In this document: one piece after another, positions 1-10,644 of the stretch
Numbering within the stretch: the stretch's first letter is position 1
Layout of the letters: every line of letters starts with the position of its first letter
Source of the DNA: Amborella trichopoda
Taxonomy: Eukaryota > Streptophyta > Magnoliopsida > Amborellales > Amborellaceae
Length of the DNA stretch: 64,000 bases
Assembly: GCF_000471905.2 (NCBI RefSeq)
Contig: NW_006499973.1
Location: forward strand, 3,255,039-3,319,038
Direction of reading: 5' to 3'
The notes under the pieces: generated by a model
Database searches by the model: none
The model's input: the letters and a program-made list of their open reading frames with translations, nothing else
What the model was told of the DNA's origin: nothing
Made by a program: the position numbers and the translations under genes

Positions 1-96
1 CAATTATGGGGCTGTTTTGAGACTGTTGGAATTTCCACTACTTGCTAAGCCTTTATTGAGCGGGGGCCCTATGTTGATGAAAAATATCTTCCAATA
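1..96 (-). mobile_element. Family T LTR, U3 start (runs off the window)
   Basis: This is the outer end of a Tat/Ogre-like LTR lying on the minus strand. Read on the minus strand it starts near 96 and matches the first ~95 bases of the family T LTR at 55248, including the stretch that reads ggtcaataaagcc in the plus-oriented copies. Only the LTR start is present; the rest lies before the window. The sequence on its right is the family's 3' non-coding block, so this is best read as a 3' LTR. It is a diverged fossil. Confidence 0.75.
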
Positions 97-550
97 GCAT
101 TCCCCGCCGAATGTTGCGCTTCGAGAGAGTGGAGAGGTACAATCATTAGGGAAGTTTGAGGGATCTTATCGAAGCCCTCACCCTCAAGGGACTATATGCG
201 GTTTTGGTGCATGAGGACTTTGTCAGGACCTCTTCGTACAGAACCAGGCCTTTTTTGAAGGCCATTTACGAACTTTCGATCGGCATTGTTTGCTGCTACA
301 TTAAATTTGGTTTTGATGCTCAAGGTATCTCCTGTAGGTCCATCTAGCGGGGTCTAATCAGGGGCTTCTAACCCAACCCGAAAGTCTGGTCCCATGTAGG
401 CTAGGGGGTTTGGCGAAGACTACCCTGAAGCCTGTGGCAGTTTAGATCCTGGCTTCGTCAGTTTCTTTCCTTTGCGATGGATCTTAACATTTTCAGAGGG
501 ATATTTTGGTCATCGTCCTCACCCTCAAGGACTCTTATTGTTGTTGAATT

Positions 551-1040
551 GGGGAGATCTTATGCGGCTATCACTTCTTGATGAGCCATGAAACTGGGGA
601 GATCTTATGCGGCTCTCACTCCTTGATGAGCCATGAAACTGGGGAGATCTTATGTGCTTTCACTCCTTGATGAACAATGAAATTGGAGAGGTCTTATGTG
701 GTCACACTCCCTGGTGGGCCATGAAAATGGAGAGATCTTATGTGCTCTCATCCCTGATGAGCCATGAAACGGGGGAGATCTTATGTGCTCTCACTCCCTG
801 ATGAGCCATGAAACTGAGGAGATTTTATGTGCTCTCACTCCCTGATGAGCCATGAAACTGAGGAGACCTTATGTGCTATCACTCTGTAATGTGTCATGAA
901 ACTGAGGAGATCTTATGTGCTCTCACTCCCGGATGAGCCATGAAACTTGGAAGATCTTATGTGCTCTCACTCCTTGATGAGCCAGGAAATTAGGGAGATC
1001 TTATGTGGTCTCATTCCTTGTGAGCCATGAGACTGGGATG
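551..1040. repeat. 45-bp tandem repeat, about 11 units
   Basis: A tandem array with unit ggggagatcttatg followed by ctctcactcc and tgatgagccatgaaact. Unit starts at 551, 596 and 641 give a period of 45 bases, and later units are diverged. It lies inside the family T 3' non-coding block. Short ORFs over it are by-products of the repeat. Confidence 0.85.
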
Positions 1041-1839
1041 TCGGCTGAGGTTGTGGAAGTGTGTCAACTTGCCTTGTCGGTCCAAGCGCCCTTTCGCACG
1101 TTTTCACTTGAACAGGGGAAGTGGCGACGTGAAGACGGTTTTTACCAACTTCTATTGTTTCTGGCTTTTTTACCCATGACCTTGTGGTCATCTCCACCCT
1201 TTTCATCTATTTTTGCTCACGGTGCCCTTTCGGGGTTTTCACCGTGCCCGGATTTCTCTTTCCACGGAACTTTCTTACTCATGGTTTCGTGGCCATGCCC
1301 ATCCGTCATTTTTACTCATGGTGTTCTCTTGTCCAGATGTACACTATGCCTATTTGTTTTTGCGAAAGTGTGTTTTAGGACCTGTGCGAAGCCTTTTAAC
1401 GTCATGCAGCCAGGACATGCACTATTATTTAGGGTCATACAGCTGGACCGTAGTGGTAAGGAATGGTAGTCTGTAGAGACCATAGACTGAGTATGGTGAT
1501 AACTTTGACACACTTGGGAAGATGGCATGAAGTTTCCTGTAGAGAGTTGAGGTAGGTGAAAAGTGGTGACCTACTAGCTGGTGGTGAATATTGGTGCCGA
1601 GATGGCTTGCCATTTTGTGAGCATGGGTAAGACTCACTGGGGAATGATGATAGATAGTGAAGGCGGCCCGTGTACATGAATGGGCTGGTTAGGGAAGACG
1701 TGCGTAGAGATGCACATAAAGGGCGTTTACGCCTAAATAGGCTCACTGGGAAGCCAATAGGGGTGATGTACGTGAACGAACGGGTTGGTTAGGGAGGATG
1801 TGAGTGAAGATGCATGTAACAGGGGATGCTCGCGTACAT

Positions 1840-3000
1840 GGGGCGTCCTTTAAGGTCATGCCTCCTGGACTTGGGCAAAGCAGTTTATCGTCATGTGCCC
1901 AGGAGTGCACTATGGTTTAAAGTCGTATAGCTTGGATCGTGGTTATGCAGTTTAGAGTCATGCAACTAGGACTGTACAGTTTTAAGGTCGTGCAACCAGA
2001 TCTCCGCTATAGTTTATGGTCATATAGTTTGAATTTGGGGTCATGTAGCACGGACTGTGCGTCGCCATTTCAGTAGGGCAGCCTGGGGGGTAGGTATGTG
2101 GATATCAATCTGACTCCCTAGGGATAAAGATAGTTAAGGCTATACACATGTGAAGAGATGTAGATGAAGGTGGTGACCTTATGAGGAGTAGTAAACAGGA
2201 GAGACTTTACTGGGGATTAAGAGGGCCAATATGACTCCCCGGGGATAACGAATATCGGTGTGCATGGAGCTCTGACAGGCCAGAACACAGATGAACCTCA
2301 CCATGGATTGAAGGGATAAGAATGGCCCTAATTCTCTAGAGATGATGGGGTGAGTATGACCCTTGCAAACATCTAACTCTGCTAGGGGTGTAGTCGAAGT
2401 TATGAGTATAGACCATTTGTTGTGCTGCGCGTTACAGTTTTAGGGTCTTGTAGCTCGGACCATGGCTATGCAGTTTAAAGTCATACAACTAGGACCATAC
2501 AGTTTGTGGTCGTGCAACTAGACCTCCACTACAGTTTAAGGTCGTATAGTTTGGACCATGGTACTAAGGTCATGCGGTCAGGATGCGCATTATGGTCTAA
2601 GGTAACACAGCTGGACCATGGTCGTAAGTTTAAAGTCATGTGAGAAGGACTCTGCAGTTTAAGGTCGCGTAACTAGACCTCTGCTGCAGTTTAAAGTCGT
2701 ATAGTTCGGACCGTTGTCGTAAGTTTAGAGTCATGTGACAAGGAATTTACAGCTTAAGGTCGTGCAACTAGACCTCCTCTATAGTTTAAGGTCATATAGT
2801 TCGGACCATAGTCGTAAGTTTAGAGTCATGTGACAAGGACTTTGCAGTTTAAGGTCGTACAACTAGACCTCCACTATAGTTTAAGGTCATATAGTTCGGA
2901 CCATGGTCGTACAGTTTTGAGTCGTGAGACAAGGACTATGGCTGTGCAATTTAGGGTCATGCAGCATGGACCATGGTGTAGTGAGGGAATTCAACTTCAT
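1840..3000. repeat. Diverged tandem repeats; clear 95-bp period at 2621-3000
   Basis: Many variants of 'cagtttaaggtcgtgcaactag' and 'atagttcggaccatggtcgta' type phrases follow one another. In the best-kept part the phrase gtcgta recurs at 2621, 2716, 2811 and 2906, an exact period of 95 bases. The same phrases occur on the opposite strand at about 53330-54010 in the second copy of the block, so the array belongs to the family T 3' non-coding region. It encodes nothing recognisable. Confidence 0.8.
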
Positions 3001-3149
3001 GGGGAATCAAGTCATCATGAGAGACTAGGCTCCCTAAGGAGCGAGATTGTGGTGCATGGAATGAACTTCCTGAGGATGAGGGACGATGGTCCGAAGAGGA
3101 GCACCAAGGCATGCGCGCGACACTAAGTGTGGAGTGGCACATGCAGCAT

Positions 3150-3370
3150 TAGACCCGAATGATGGCGTCAAGTCCCTTGGTGAAGCATGCGGTAGTAACT
3201 TTTGGCAAAACATGCGGTGATAACTCTTTGACGAGGTGCGCAACAATAGCCTCCTGACAAAGAGCTCGACGATAGACCCTGGATGAGACACGCGATGATA
3301 ATCCCCTGCATGAAGCGCGAGACGCTAGTCCCCTCTCGGTGAAAGTCTTGATGAGGCATGCGACGATGAT
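3150..3370. repeat. Short degenerate repeats (~38 bp)
   Basis: Five or six units of the form 'gatgaggcatgcgacgatga' with variable linkers. Similar units are found on the other strand at about 52900-53210. It is part of the family T 3' block, upstream of the TATA motif at 3480. Confidence 0.6.
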
Positions 3371-3479
3371 GCTTTGAGTCTCGAGCTTGGCCCGCCCCGG
3401 CCTGGTCCTATCACTATCAAGAGCTGGGGACTGGAGCATCATTCTGAGTTTGTTGGGGGCAGTCGTTGGTACTACGGGG

Positions 3480-3488
3480 TATAAAAAG
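3480..3488 (+). promoter_or_regulatory. TATA-like motif, antisense to the family T copy
   Basis: TATAAAAAG followed by gggagaaaccca. The same arrangement (TATAAAAGG, then a short G/A run and AACCCA) is on the minus strand at 52795-52804 in the second copy of this block, with similar sequence downstream of both. Conservation in two copies supports a promoter pointing against the element's own transcription. No start site can be proved from sequence alone. Confidence 0.45.
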
Positions 3489-4471
3489 GGGAGAAACCCA
3501 CTTCGGTAAAACAATAGAAATATTGTTAAAGAGAGATAGAGTCAAAGCTTCTAACGAGGGTTTTTCGACAAGAACTTGCAGAGACAAGCCCTTAGGAGTT
3601 TTTCTAGTGAGCTTCAGGAGTGATGCTCCACAAAGTGATTGCGAAGACTTTTTGACAAGTGTCTGGTTAGGTGCCTTGATCTCGATCTCGCCCTCCGGAT
3701 CCTAGATGGATTGGGCAGCACGCATCTCAGGTTTTGAGGGAAGACCCAGGATGTTTCTTTAAGATTGCTCTCTCGAGAACCTCGTCAAAAAACGAGGGCA
3801 AGCATTACCAACCGATGAGAGAGAGATTTAAGGTGGGTTTGGAACTTACTCGAGCTGGCTCGCATGGGCACCCTATTAGGTCACGATGAAAGCCCCTAGT
3901 AGTAAAACTTGTTCGGAATCGCCTCCCTTGGCTTGTATTCTTCTTGTTTTTCTACAATCACACATATATGGAAAATATTATAAGACAAGTGGGCCAGAGA
4001 CCTCACCTTTTCCTCTTTGGTGAACTTACACAAGCATGCACATTCAAATAAGAAGAGAGAAAATGAGAGAAGGGAAGATGAGGGAGAGAGGAATTTGACC
4101 AGGCGGGAGATCAACACCGTGACTAAGCTAATAAGTAATTGGCCTGATGTGGTAGTAAAATGGGCTCGCTAACTCAGATCGACTCAACCGGATCACTACT
4201 AGACATCAATGCTGATACTGACTAGCTAGACACAATGGTTAGTCTGTCGTGGCAATAAAGCAGGCACAGTAGTTCTGGCACAACAATATTACGAGTAGAT
4301 GACAAAATCACCAACAAAGCCTAACCTCGACCCATCTTAATGAAACGAAAGAATAACATAGTGAAATTCATAAAGAAGGAATAAGAAGAAAGGGAATAAG
4401 AGAGAGAAGAGGAAGAAGGAAAGAGAAGGGTGTGAGAGATGAGAGAAGGAAAGAGAGAGAAGGAAGAAAAA

Positions 4472-5300
4472 ACAGTCAGCGCTAGGCTTCACCGATTGTA
4501 TCGAAGAGGGAGAAGAAAAGAAAGATACACCCGGCGCTAAGCATCACCGATTGGATTTAGAAGAAGAAGAGAGAGAATATAGTCGGTGCTGAGTATCATC
4601 GACCATCAGATAAGAGAGAGAGAAGATGCAATCGGTGCTAGGCTTCACTTCCTGTACTAGAGATGAAAGAGGAGGGAGAAGATGCAGTCAGTGCTAAGCT
4701 TCACCAACTGTATCTGATGAGAAGAAGAGGAGAGAGAAGATGTAGTCGGTGATAGGCTTCGTCAGCTATATCAGATGAAGAGAAGAGGAGAGAAAAGATG
4801 CAGTCAACGTTAGGCTTCACCGACTATGTTTGACAGAAGAGAAGAGGAGAGAGAAGATGCAGTTAGCACTAGGCATCATCGACTGTATCTGATGAAAAGA
4901 AGAGGAGAGAGAAGATGCAGTCAACGCTAGGCACCTACTGTATCCAAAGAAAAAAAGAGGAGGGAGAAGATGTAGTCGGAGCTAGGCTTCATTGGTTGTA
5001 TTAGACGACGGAGAGAGGAGAGAGAAGATCCAGTCGGTGCTACGCTTCGCCGACTGTATCTGATAAAAAGAAAATAAGAGAGAAGATGCAGTCGGTGTTA
5101 GATTTCACCGACTGTATCTGACCAAAAGAAGAGGAGAGAGAAGATGCAGTCATCGTTAGGCTTTACCTATTGTATCTGACGAAAAGAAGAGGAGAGGAAA
5201 TAGGCAGTCGGTGCTAGGCTTCATCGACTATATCTGAAAGAAGAGAAAAGAAAGGGAAGAGAGAGGAGAAGCAGTCGGTGCTAGGTTTCACCGATTGTAT
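4472..5300. repeat. Hairpin minisatellite in LTR U5 (~15 units, ~58-62 bp)
   Basis: Each unit holds a short inverted repeat of the type CAGTCGGTG, 8-base loop, CACCGACTG, separated by purine-rich linkers such as agaagaggagagagaagatg. The unit at 5089-5114 has perfect 9-bp arms around the loop ttagattt. Other units keep one or both arms with changes. It lies downstream of the LTR's TATA and poly(A) signals on the minus strand, so it would be in the 5' leader of element RNA. The plus-strand sister LTR has the same kind of unit at 9412-9860. Confidence 0.85.
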
Positions 5301-5309
5301 CTAACATAA

Positions 5310-5600
5310 GAGAGAAGAAAGAAATAAAGACGAGAAGAAAATGAGAGAGAAAGAGATAAAGATAAGAAGAAGATGAGAGAGAAAGAGGTAGGATGAGAAG
5401 AAGATGAGAGAGAAAGAGATAGAGATGAGAAGAAGATGAGAGAGAAAGAGATAGAGATGAGAATAAGATGAGAGAGAAAGATAGAGAGGAGAAGAAGAAG
5501 GGAGAGAAAGAGGGGAGGAGATAGAAAGTTACCTTACCGAAGGGTATCGAACCTTTTCTTCTCTCTCCTCTCTCTCTCTCTCTCTTCAAGACGCACTCAC
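5310..5600. repeat. GA/CT low-complexity tract
   Basis: Nearly pure purine on the plus strand (gagaagaagatgagagagaaagaga repeated). It sits just after the R region of the minus-strand LTR, where every family T LTR has a CT-rich stretch. Open frames across it (poly Ser/Leu/Phe on the minus strand) are low-complexity artefacts. Confidence 0.8.
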
Positions 5601-5678
5601 AAATTCAAGCAAAAATGAAGTCTTTATTGAATCTTTCTGAATCAACACGAGAGGTCTTTTATAACTTGGCTTTGCATG

Positions 5679-5690
5679 CTTATATAGAGT
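5679..5690 (-). promoter_or_regulatory. LTR TATA box (minus strand)
   Basis: TATATA-type box followed on the minus strand, about 50-60 bases later, by an aataaa-type signal near 5623. It is equivalent in position to the boxes at 8864, 33257, 56508 and 62100 in sister LTRs. Confidence 0.55.
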
Positions 5691-6572
5691 TGGGCTAAAA
5701 CATGGGTGTACGCTCAAAATCTGTCCAGAATCGAAGATAATTCAATTTAATTGAATTAAAAGAAATTCTAAAAATAGGTACAAAATGACTGTTTTGCCCC
5801 TGTCTAACAATACGTGGAATTCCAGAACAGTCCTTGTTGCTGCTCGAGAACTTGCGTGATCTTTCATGGCTGACCCAGGATTGCTCTGATGCTCGTTTGA
5901 TCGAAAGATTGCTCGGCTTGACAATTAATTTGATACCAACTTCGAGTCATGAATCATGCTTTTAAGCTATGATCATGCAACTTGAATTTTTTATGAATCT
6001 TGAATTCTTTGGATCGACTGTGTGTTTGTTCCTTGATGTTTTTCTTCAGTTTCTTTGTCGAATCGTATTGAGCATGCTGTCACGATCACATTATAATAAA
6101 CGCAGCTCGATTTCGTATCCAGATGAAGTTTTCGTCATCTTGAGTTTTTGGCAGGAATCTTGAAATATGGTGGCCGAAATTTATAGTACTTTCGGTGCCT
6201 TCATGTGAGAAATCCAACCGTTCATCGTACGCAAGGTCCGGACTAGAGATGACTACGGACCTTATGCACATAATACAATTGGTTTCATGCCGATCGGGTA
6301 TGCGAGGGTCATGATTTGGCCACCAGAGTGAAGCATGCTGCTGTTGAAGTTTTTGCAATGTCCCTCACGGATCAACAACTTCTTTTAGTTTTTCTCCCTG
6401 CTTGGGCATCGTCACTAGGCATACCACATATTGAATCGCTCATCTTGACGAAACAATTGTGCTCACCAGATTTGAGCATGATCTGACTTGGAATGAGGGA
6501 TATATAGGCCCCGATAGTCACTACCTGTGACTATAAAAAATAGCCACTTTTAATGGTGTTTTAGTGCAGGGT

Positions 6573-6597
6573 GGCCACACGGGAATAGTGTGCGGCC
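6573..6597 (-). promoter_or_regulatory. Conserved U3 hairpin of family T
   Basis: GGCC-CAC arms around a gggaata core. The same short inverted repeat with an actattcccg-type core recurs at 7971-7995, 24209-24232, 32342-32364, 55607-55632 and 61256-61280, always in the same place in the LTR. Its conservation in otherwise diverged copies suggests a functional site in the former promoter. Confidence 0.5.
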
Positions 6598-6987
6598 TAT
6601 CCTTTTTTGGTATTTTACCCATAACTTTGTCTTGGAGTACCCGATTAAGTTGAAAATTGACACAAAGGGGTTTTCGAGCGTGTTGAATCCAATGACAGTA
6701 GTCCCATAGTTTTTTAACATGCCAAACATATAGATCGAGTTACAGCGTCCATTTCAGGGTGCTAGAGGCCAATTTTTCTGAAATTATTTCTTTGTATTCA
6801 CTGCCCTAGACATGTCTGATCACGATGAAACTTGGCAAGTGACCTTTTGGAGTGATGGAAAAGATCTTGACCTATTTTGGATCAATTCTGAGACTTTCAA
6901 AATTTCCACTTATTTTGTAGGCTTTATTGGCCTGCTTTCTACTTATTTCTAATCAAGGACTAAGATGCTGAAAAATGTGTTCAAACA

Positions 6988-7591
6988 GCTTGCCCCGCCG
7001 ATTGTTTATGCTTCAAGATAAGTGAGAAGAAAAAAAATCAGAGAGTTTCCTTGGCTCTTACTTTTTTTTCTTCTTAGTCATAGGACCACATGAACGTCGG
7101 GGATAAATTCACGCAAGGAAGTTACTAAGTTGCTCACACGTAGAGATGCATTGTTCCCGGGTTCGTCCGTGGAGACATTAGGGGGAAAAGAGACCTTTTT
7201 GAGGGATTTTTCAAAGTCCTCACCCTCGTGTGGACCATTTATGATTCTAAAGTTGAGGATTTTGTACGGACCTTATTAGTCAAAATTAAGCCCGTCTAGT
7301 AATTGAGTGCCATGTCAATGGGAATTGTTCTCATTTGCTATGGGTTTCTTTGTCTTGGATTGACAACAAAAGAGCCTTTGGTCGATGTTCATTTGCATCT
7401 AGAACCAATGTTCCATGACGAGTACGGTACTTCACTTTATCGAGATGACCGGCTTTGGGTACTACCACCCCTACCCACTGCAGTGTAGTTCGTTACATAA
7501 CAGGTCCAAAGTCATGGTTAACTTAACCCTCTTTGAGGGATCTTTCATTCGTTGGAATGAATTTCTTACTTGTTTAGTTTGCTGGAGGGCC
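6988..7591 (-). mobile_element. Family T 3' block, partial
   Basis: Sequence adjoining the LTR start at 6987. It matches 97-500 and, on the other strand, the 55247-54850 region: a 'ccccgccg...gcttcaag' phrase, then 'gttcgtccgtggagacattaggggg' and 'aaagtcctcaccctcg'. It stops where the plus-strand LTR starts at 7592. This places an internal 3' region upstream of the minus LTR and shows that 1-7591 is one minus-strand family T assemblage. The small ORFs here are not conserved. Confidence 0.65.
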
Positions 7592-7970
7592 TTATTTGAA
7601 CGTATTTTACACCACCTTGGTCCCCGATAGGAAGCAGGTCAATAAAGCTTACAAAACAGTGGAAATTCTTGACAATCTCATAATGGCCCCAAAATTGGTC
7701 AAGATATTCATCAGCACTTCAAAAGACTACCTACCAAGTTCTTCATGAACCAAAATGTCTAAGGTAGTGAACACAAAGAAACAATTTTCAAAAAATCGGT
7801 CTCTAGCACCTTGAAATGGACCCTGTAACTACAGCCATACTTTTGGTGCGTCAAACAACTATGTGACCATTACTATTAGATTCGACATTGTTGAAAACCC
7901 CTATAGGTCAAAATTCGGCTTAATCGGGCACTTCAATACAAAGTTATGGGCAAAAGATTAAGAAGAGGTA

Positions 7971-7995
7971 GGCCGTACACTATTCCCGTATGGCC
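7971..7995 (+). promoter_or_regulatory. Conserved U3 hairpin of family T
   Basis: GGCCGTAC, core actattccc, then GTATGGCC: near-perfect 8-bp arms. See the sister copy at 6573-6597 for the list of occurrences. Confidence 0.5.
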
Positions 7996-8863
7996 TCACT
8001 CCATCAAAACACCATTAAAGGTGGCTATTTTTACAGTCACGGGCAGTCACTATCAGGGTAGTCACTCGTTCCAAGAAAGTCATTCAAGACGAACAATTCG
8101 ATATGCCGTAAGACTCATGACGACACCCGAGTAGAGAGAAAAGCTAAATAAGAGTCACTGATCTGTGAAGATAGTTGTGGAAAATTCAGCAGCAGCACGC
8201 CTCGTTTGAGCAGCCAGATCATGACACTCGCATACCCAATCAGCACAAAACTAATTGCATTATGTACGTAAGGTTCGAGGCTATCTCAGGTCCAAACTTC
8301 GTGTACGATGAACGGTTGGATTTCACACACGAATGCGTTAAAGCTGTTGTAAATTCTGGCCATCAGATTTCAAGATTTCGGCAAAAAACTCAAGATGACA
8401 AAATCTTCATCTAGACACGAAATCAATTTATGTTTGTTGCAACGTGATCGTGACGACATGCTTAGTGTGATTCAATGAAGAAGTCAGGAAGAAACATCAA
8501 GGAACAAGCATACAATTGATCAGAGGTTTTCAAGATTCATCCAAGATTCAAATCTCATGATCATGGATCAAAAAGATGATTTAAGGCTCGAAGTTGTTAT
8601 CAAAATGATCGCCATGCCAAGCCCTACAAGAAAACAATAATATTTTGATCAAACAGGCATCAGAACAACCCCGGGTCAGCCACAAAAGATCACGTAAATT
8701 TTAAGGCAACAACAGGGACTGTTTTAGAATTCCACACATTGTTAGGTAGGGGCAAAATAGTCATTTTGTACCTATTTTTAGAATTTATTTAAATTCAATT
8801 AAATTATAATTATCTTCAATTCTAGGTAGTTTTTTGACGTACACCCATGTTTTAGCCCAATTT

Positions 8864-8870
8864 TATATAA
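8864..8870 (+). promoter_or_regulatory. LTR TATA box
   Basis: TATATAA after 'cccatgttttagcccaatttt', about 55 bases before the caataaaatt poly(A)-type signal near 8924. The same spacing is seen in the other family T LTRs. Confidence 0.55.
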
Positions 8871-8964
8871 ACAGGCAATACCTCATTGTATAAAGGATGG
8901 ATTCATTCTTCTTGGATGAATCAATAAAATTCTAATTTTTTTGCTTGGGCTTGTGAGTATGTCT

Positions 8965-9400
8965 TGGAGAGAGAGAGAGAGAGGAGAGAGAAAAAAAGGT
9001 CGGTACCCTTCAAGGAGGTAACTTTCTCTCTCCTCTCTCTCTTTCTCTCTCTTCTTCTCATCTCTATCTCTTTCTCTCTCTTCTTCTCATCCCTATCTCT
9101 TTCCCTCCGCTCTTTTTAATCTTTATCTCTATCCTTCTTCTCATCTCTATCCTTCTTTTATCTCTCCTCTACTTTCATCCCCAATGCCAGGTGGGGTCTT
9201 CTCTCTCTTTTCTTTTAATTTCTAGCATCGGGTGTGGTTTTCTCTCTCCTCTTCTTTCATCCCCAACGTCGGGTGGGGTCTTCTCTCTCTTCTCCTTTAA
9301 TTCCCAACATCGGGTGGGGTTCTCTCTCCTCTTCTTTCATCCCTACCTCTGGGTGGGATCTTCTCTCTCTTCTCCTTTAATTCTCAGCGTCGAGTGGACT
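8965..9400. repeat. CT-rich tract and ~60-bp 'ggtggggtcttctctctc' repeat
   Basis: Low-complexity pyrimidine sequence after the R region, then five or so units of 'catcgggtggggtcttctctctcctcttctttcatcccc' type. It is part of the LTR U5. Open frames through it are compositional. Confidence 0.75.
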
Positions 9401-9411
9401 TCTCTCTTATA

Positions 9412-9860
9412 ATGTAGTTGGCGATTCTTTGTGACAGCTGGATTTCTCTCTCCTCTTTTGTTACAGTCAACGACGCTTAATACCGACTGGATTTTTCTCT
9501 CTCCTCTTCTGTTACAATTGGTGATTCCCACTGTCGATTGGATTTCTCTCTCTCTCCTCTGTTGCAATCGACGTAGCCTAGCGTTGGCTAGATCTCTCTC
9601 CCTTGCTTCTCTCCCATCACGACTAGCATAAGCCTAGAGCTGGTTGGTTCTCTTCCTCTCTTCTCTTCTGACACAGTCGGTGAAGCCCAACACCGACTGC
9701 TCTCTCTCTCCTCTCTATTGACACAGTCAGCGAAGCTCAGTGCCGACTATTTTTTCTCTATCTTCTCTTCTGACACAGTTGACGAAGCCAAATGCCGATC
9801 GCCTCTTCCTGCTCTTCTTCTGACACAGCCAGCAACGCTTAGCGCCAATTGCATCTCCCT
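9412..9860. repeat. Hairpin minisatellite in LTR U5 (~9 units)
   Basis: Units of the form gacacagtcggtgaagc, a short loop, then ccgactg, linked by CT-rich sequence. The unit at 9674-9699 has perfect 9-bp arms (CAGTCGGTG/CACCGACTG) around the loop aagcccaa. Other units are diverged. It is the same motif as 4472-5300 but in the opposite orientation, matching the orientation of the LTR. Confidence 0.8.
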
Positions 9861-10626
9861 TCCTTTTCTCTCTTTTATCCTCTCATCTCTTCTCTTCGTT
9901 TCTTCTCCCTCCTTCTTTCTGTTCCCTACTTCATTCTTTCCCCATAACCATCACTCTGTTATTTTTTCATTCGACTAAAAGGGATTGAGGTTAGCCTATC
10001 ATGTTAGTCCTGTCGTCTAACCTTAATGTTGTTATGCTAGGAATACTTGGCATGCTTTATTGCCACGACAGATTGACCATCGTGCGTAGCTAGTCGGTAT
10101 TGGTAATGATGTGATCCTGTGAGTCGATCTTAGTTATCGAGCCCATTTTGCTACCACATCAAGCCAATTATTCACCAACTTAGTCACCGCTCCGATCATC
10201 TCGCTCAGTCGAACTCCTCTCTCCCCCGTCTTTCTTCTCTTCTTCTTTTTGAATGCACATGCTTGTGTACGTTCATCAAAGAGGAAAAGGGTGAGGTCCG
10301 ACCCACCTGTCTTATAACCGTTGCCATATATGTGTGTGATTGCAGAAAACAAAAGAATACAAGCTAAGGAAGTCGATTTTGAACCAGTTTTATTACTGGG
10401 GGGCTTTCTTCCTGATATAAGGGGGCACCCACGCGAGCCAACCTGAGTAAGTCCCGAACCCACCTTTAAATTCCTCTCTCACCGGTTGGTAACACTTGCT
10501 TCCATTCTCGAATGAGGTTCTCGAGAGAGTGATCTAGAAAACGTCCCAGGTCTTCTCTCAAAACCAGAGACGTGTGTCGCCTGATCATCTAGATCTAGAG
10601 AGCGAGATCGAGGCACCTAACCAGCT

Positions 10627-10644
10627 TGGCAACTCCACTATAGA
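10627..10644 (+). other. Primer-binding site, tRNA-Arg type (diverged)
   Basis: TGGCAACTCCACTATAGA, three bases after the LTR end. It resembles the complement of the 3' end of plant tRNA-Arg (TGGCGACTCC...TGGGG), the primer known for Tat/Ogre elements. A better copy is at 43759. Confidence 0.6.

Larger units (their letters stand above)
97..3663 (-). mobile_element. Family T coding-free 3' block between two LTRs
   Basis: This 3.6 kb block sits between two minus-strand family T LTRs and holds no gag or pol domain that I can recognise. It matches, in opposite orientation, the region 52.4-55.2 kb just before the 3' LTR of the large family T element. Shared features are the 'fed by' phrase ccctcaccctcaa near 180 and 520, the long runs of gtcatg/accatggtc repeats, ~38-bp repeats at 3150-3370, and a TATA motif at 3480. 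It is therefore the family's own 3' non-coding part rather than a separate element. LTR-block-LTR without coding sequence resembles a large non-autonomous derivative or a recombination product. Just inside the LTR end (minus strand, about 3660-3640) only a weak trace of the family's tRNA-Arg primer site can be seen. Confidence 0.6.
3664..6987 (-). mobile_element. Family T (Tat/Ogre-like) LTR, whole length
   Basis: A 3.3 kb LTR on the minus strand. On that strand it starts TGTTTGA near 6987 and ends gaggcacctaacca at 3664, the same ends as the copies at 7592-10623 and 55248-58248. In order on the minus strand it holds a conserved U3 hairpin (6573-6597), a TATA box near 5680, a poly(A)-type signal near 5623, a GA/CT-rich stretch and a long hairpin minisatellite (4472-5300). 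Part of the family's 3' block lies upstream (6988-7591), and the coding-free block lies downstream. It shows clear sequence decay compared with its sisters. Confidence 0.8.
7592..10623 (+). mobile_element. Family T LTR (5' LTR of a plus-strand copy)
   Basis: A 3.0 kb LTR. It starts near 7592 (ttatttgaacgtatttt, compare TGTTTGAACATATTTT at 60929) and ends cacctaacca at 10623, followed directly by a primer-binding site. It carries the U3 hairpin (7971-7995), a TATA box (8864-8870), an aataaaatt signal near 8924, a CT-rich tract from 8970, and a minisatellite with hairpin units (9412-9860). It lies head-to-head with the minus LTR at 3664-6987, which makes a large inverted pair with a ~0.6 kb spacer. 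It is a diverged fossil. Confidence 0.8.

Noticed and set aside
3480-3700. TATA motif followed by a 79-codon frame as a small host gene
   Set aside because: The TATA motif is conserved in another family T copy, and the frame runs into the LTR end. There is no sign of a host gene.
4472-5300. Regularly spaced short palindromic repeats, superficially CRISPR-like
   Set aside because: The units are diverged, the spacers are all purine-rich variants of each other, and the array lies inside a plant LTR. It is a minisatellite.
5281-5589. Open frame of 102 codons on the minus strand (Ser/Leu/Phe-rich)
   Set aside because: Translation of the GA/CT tract; composition alone explains it.
3664-10623. Foldback transposon with 3 kb inverted arms
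   Set aside because: Each arm is a complete LTR with TATA and poly(A) signals, and the plus arm is followed by a primer site. They are two LTRs in opposite orientation.
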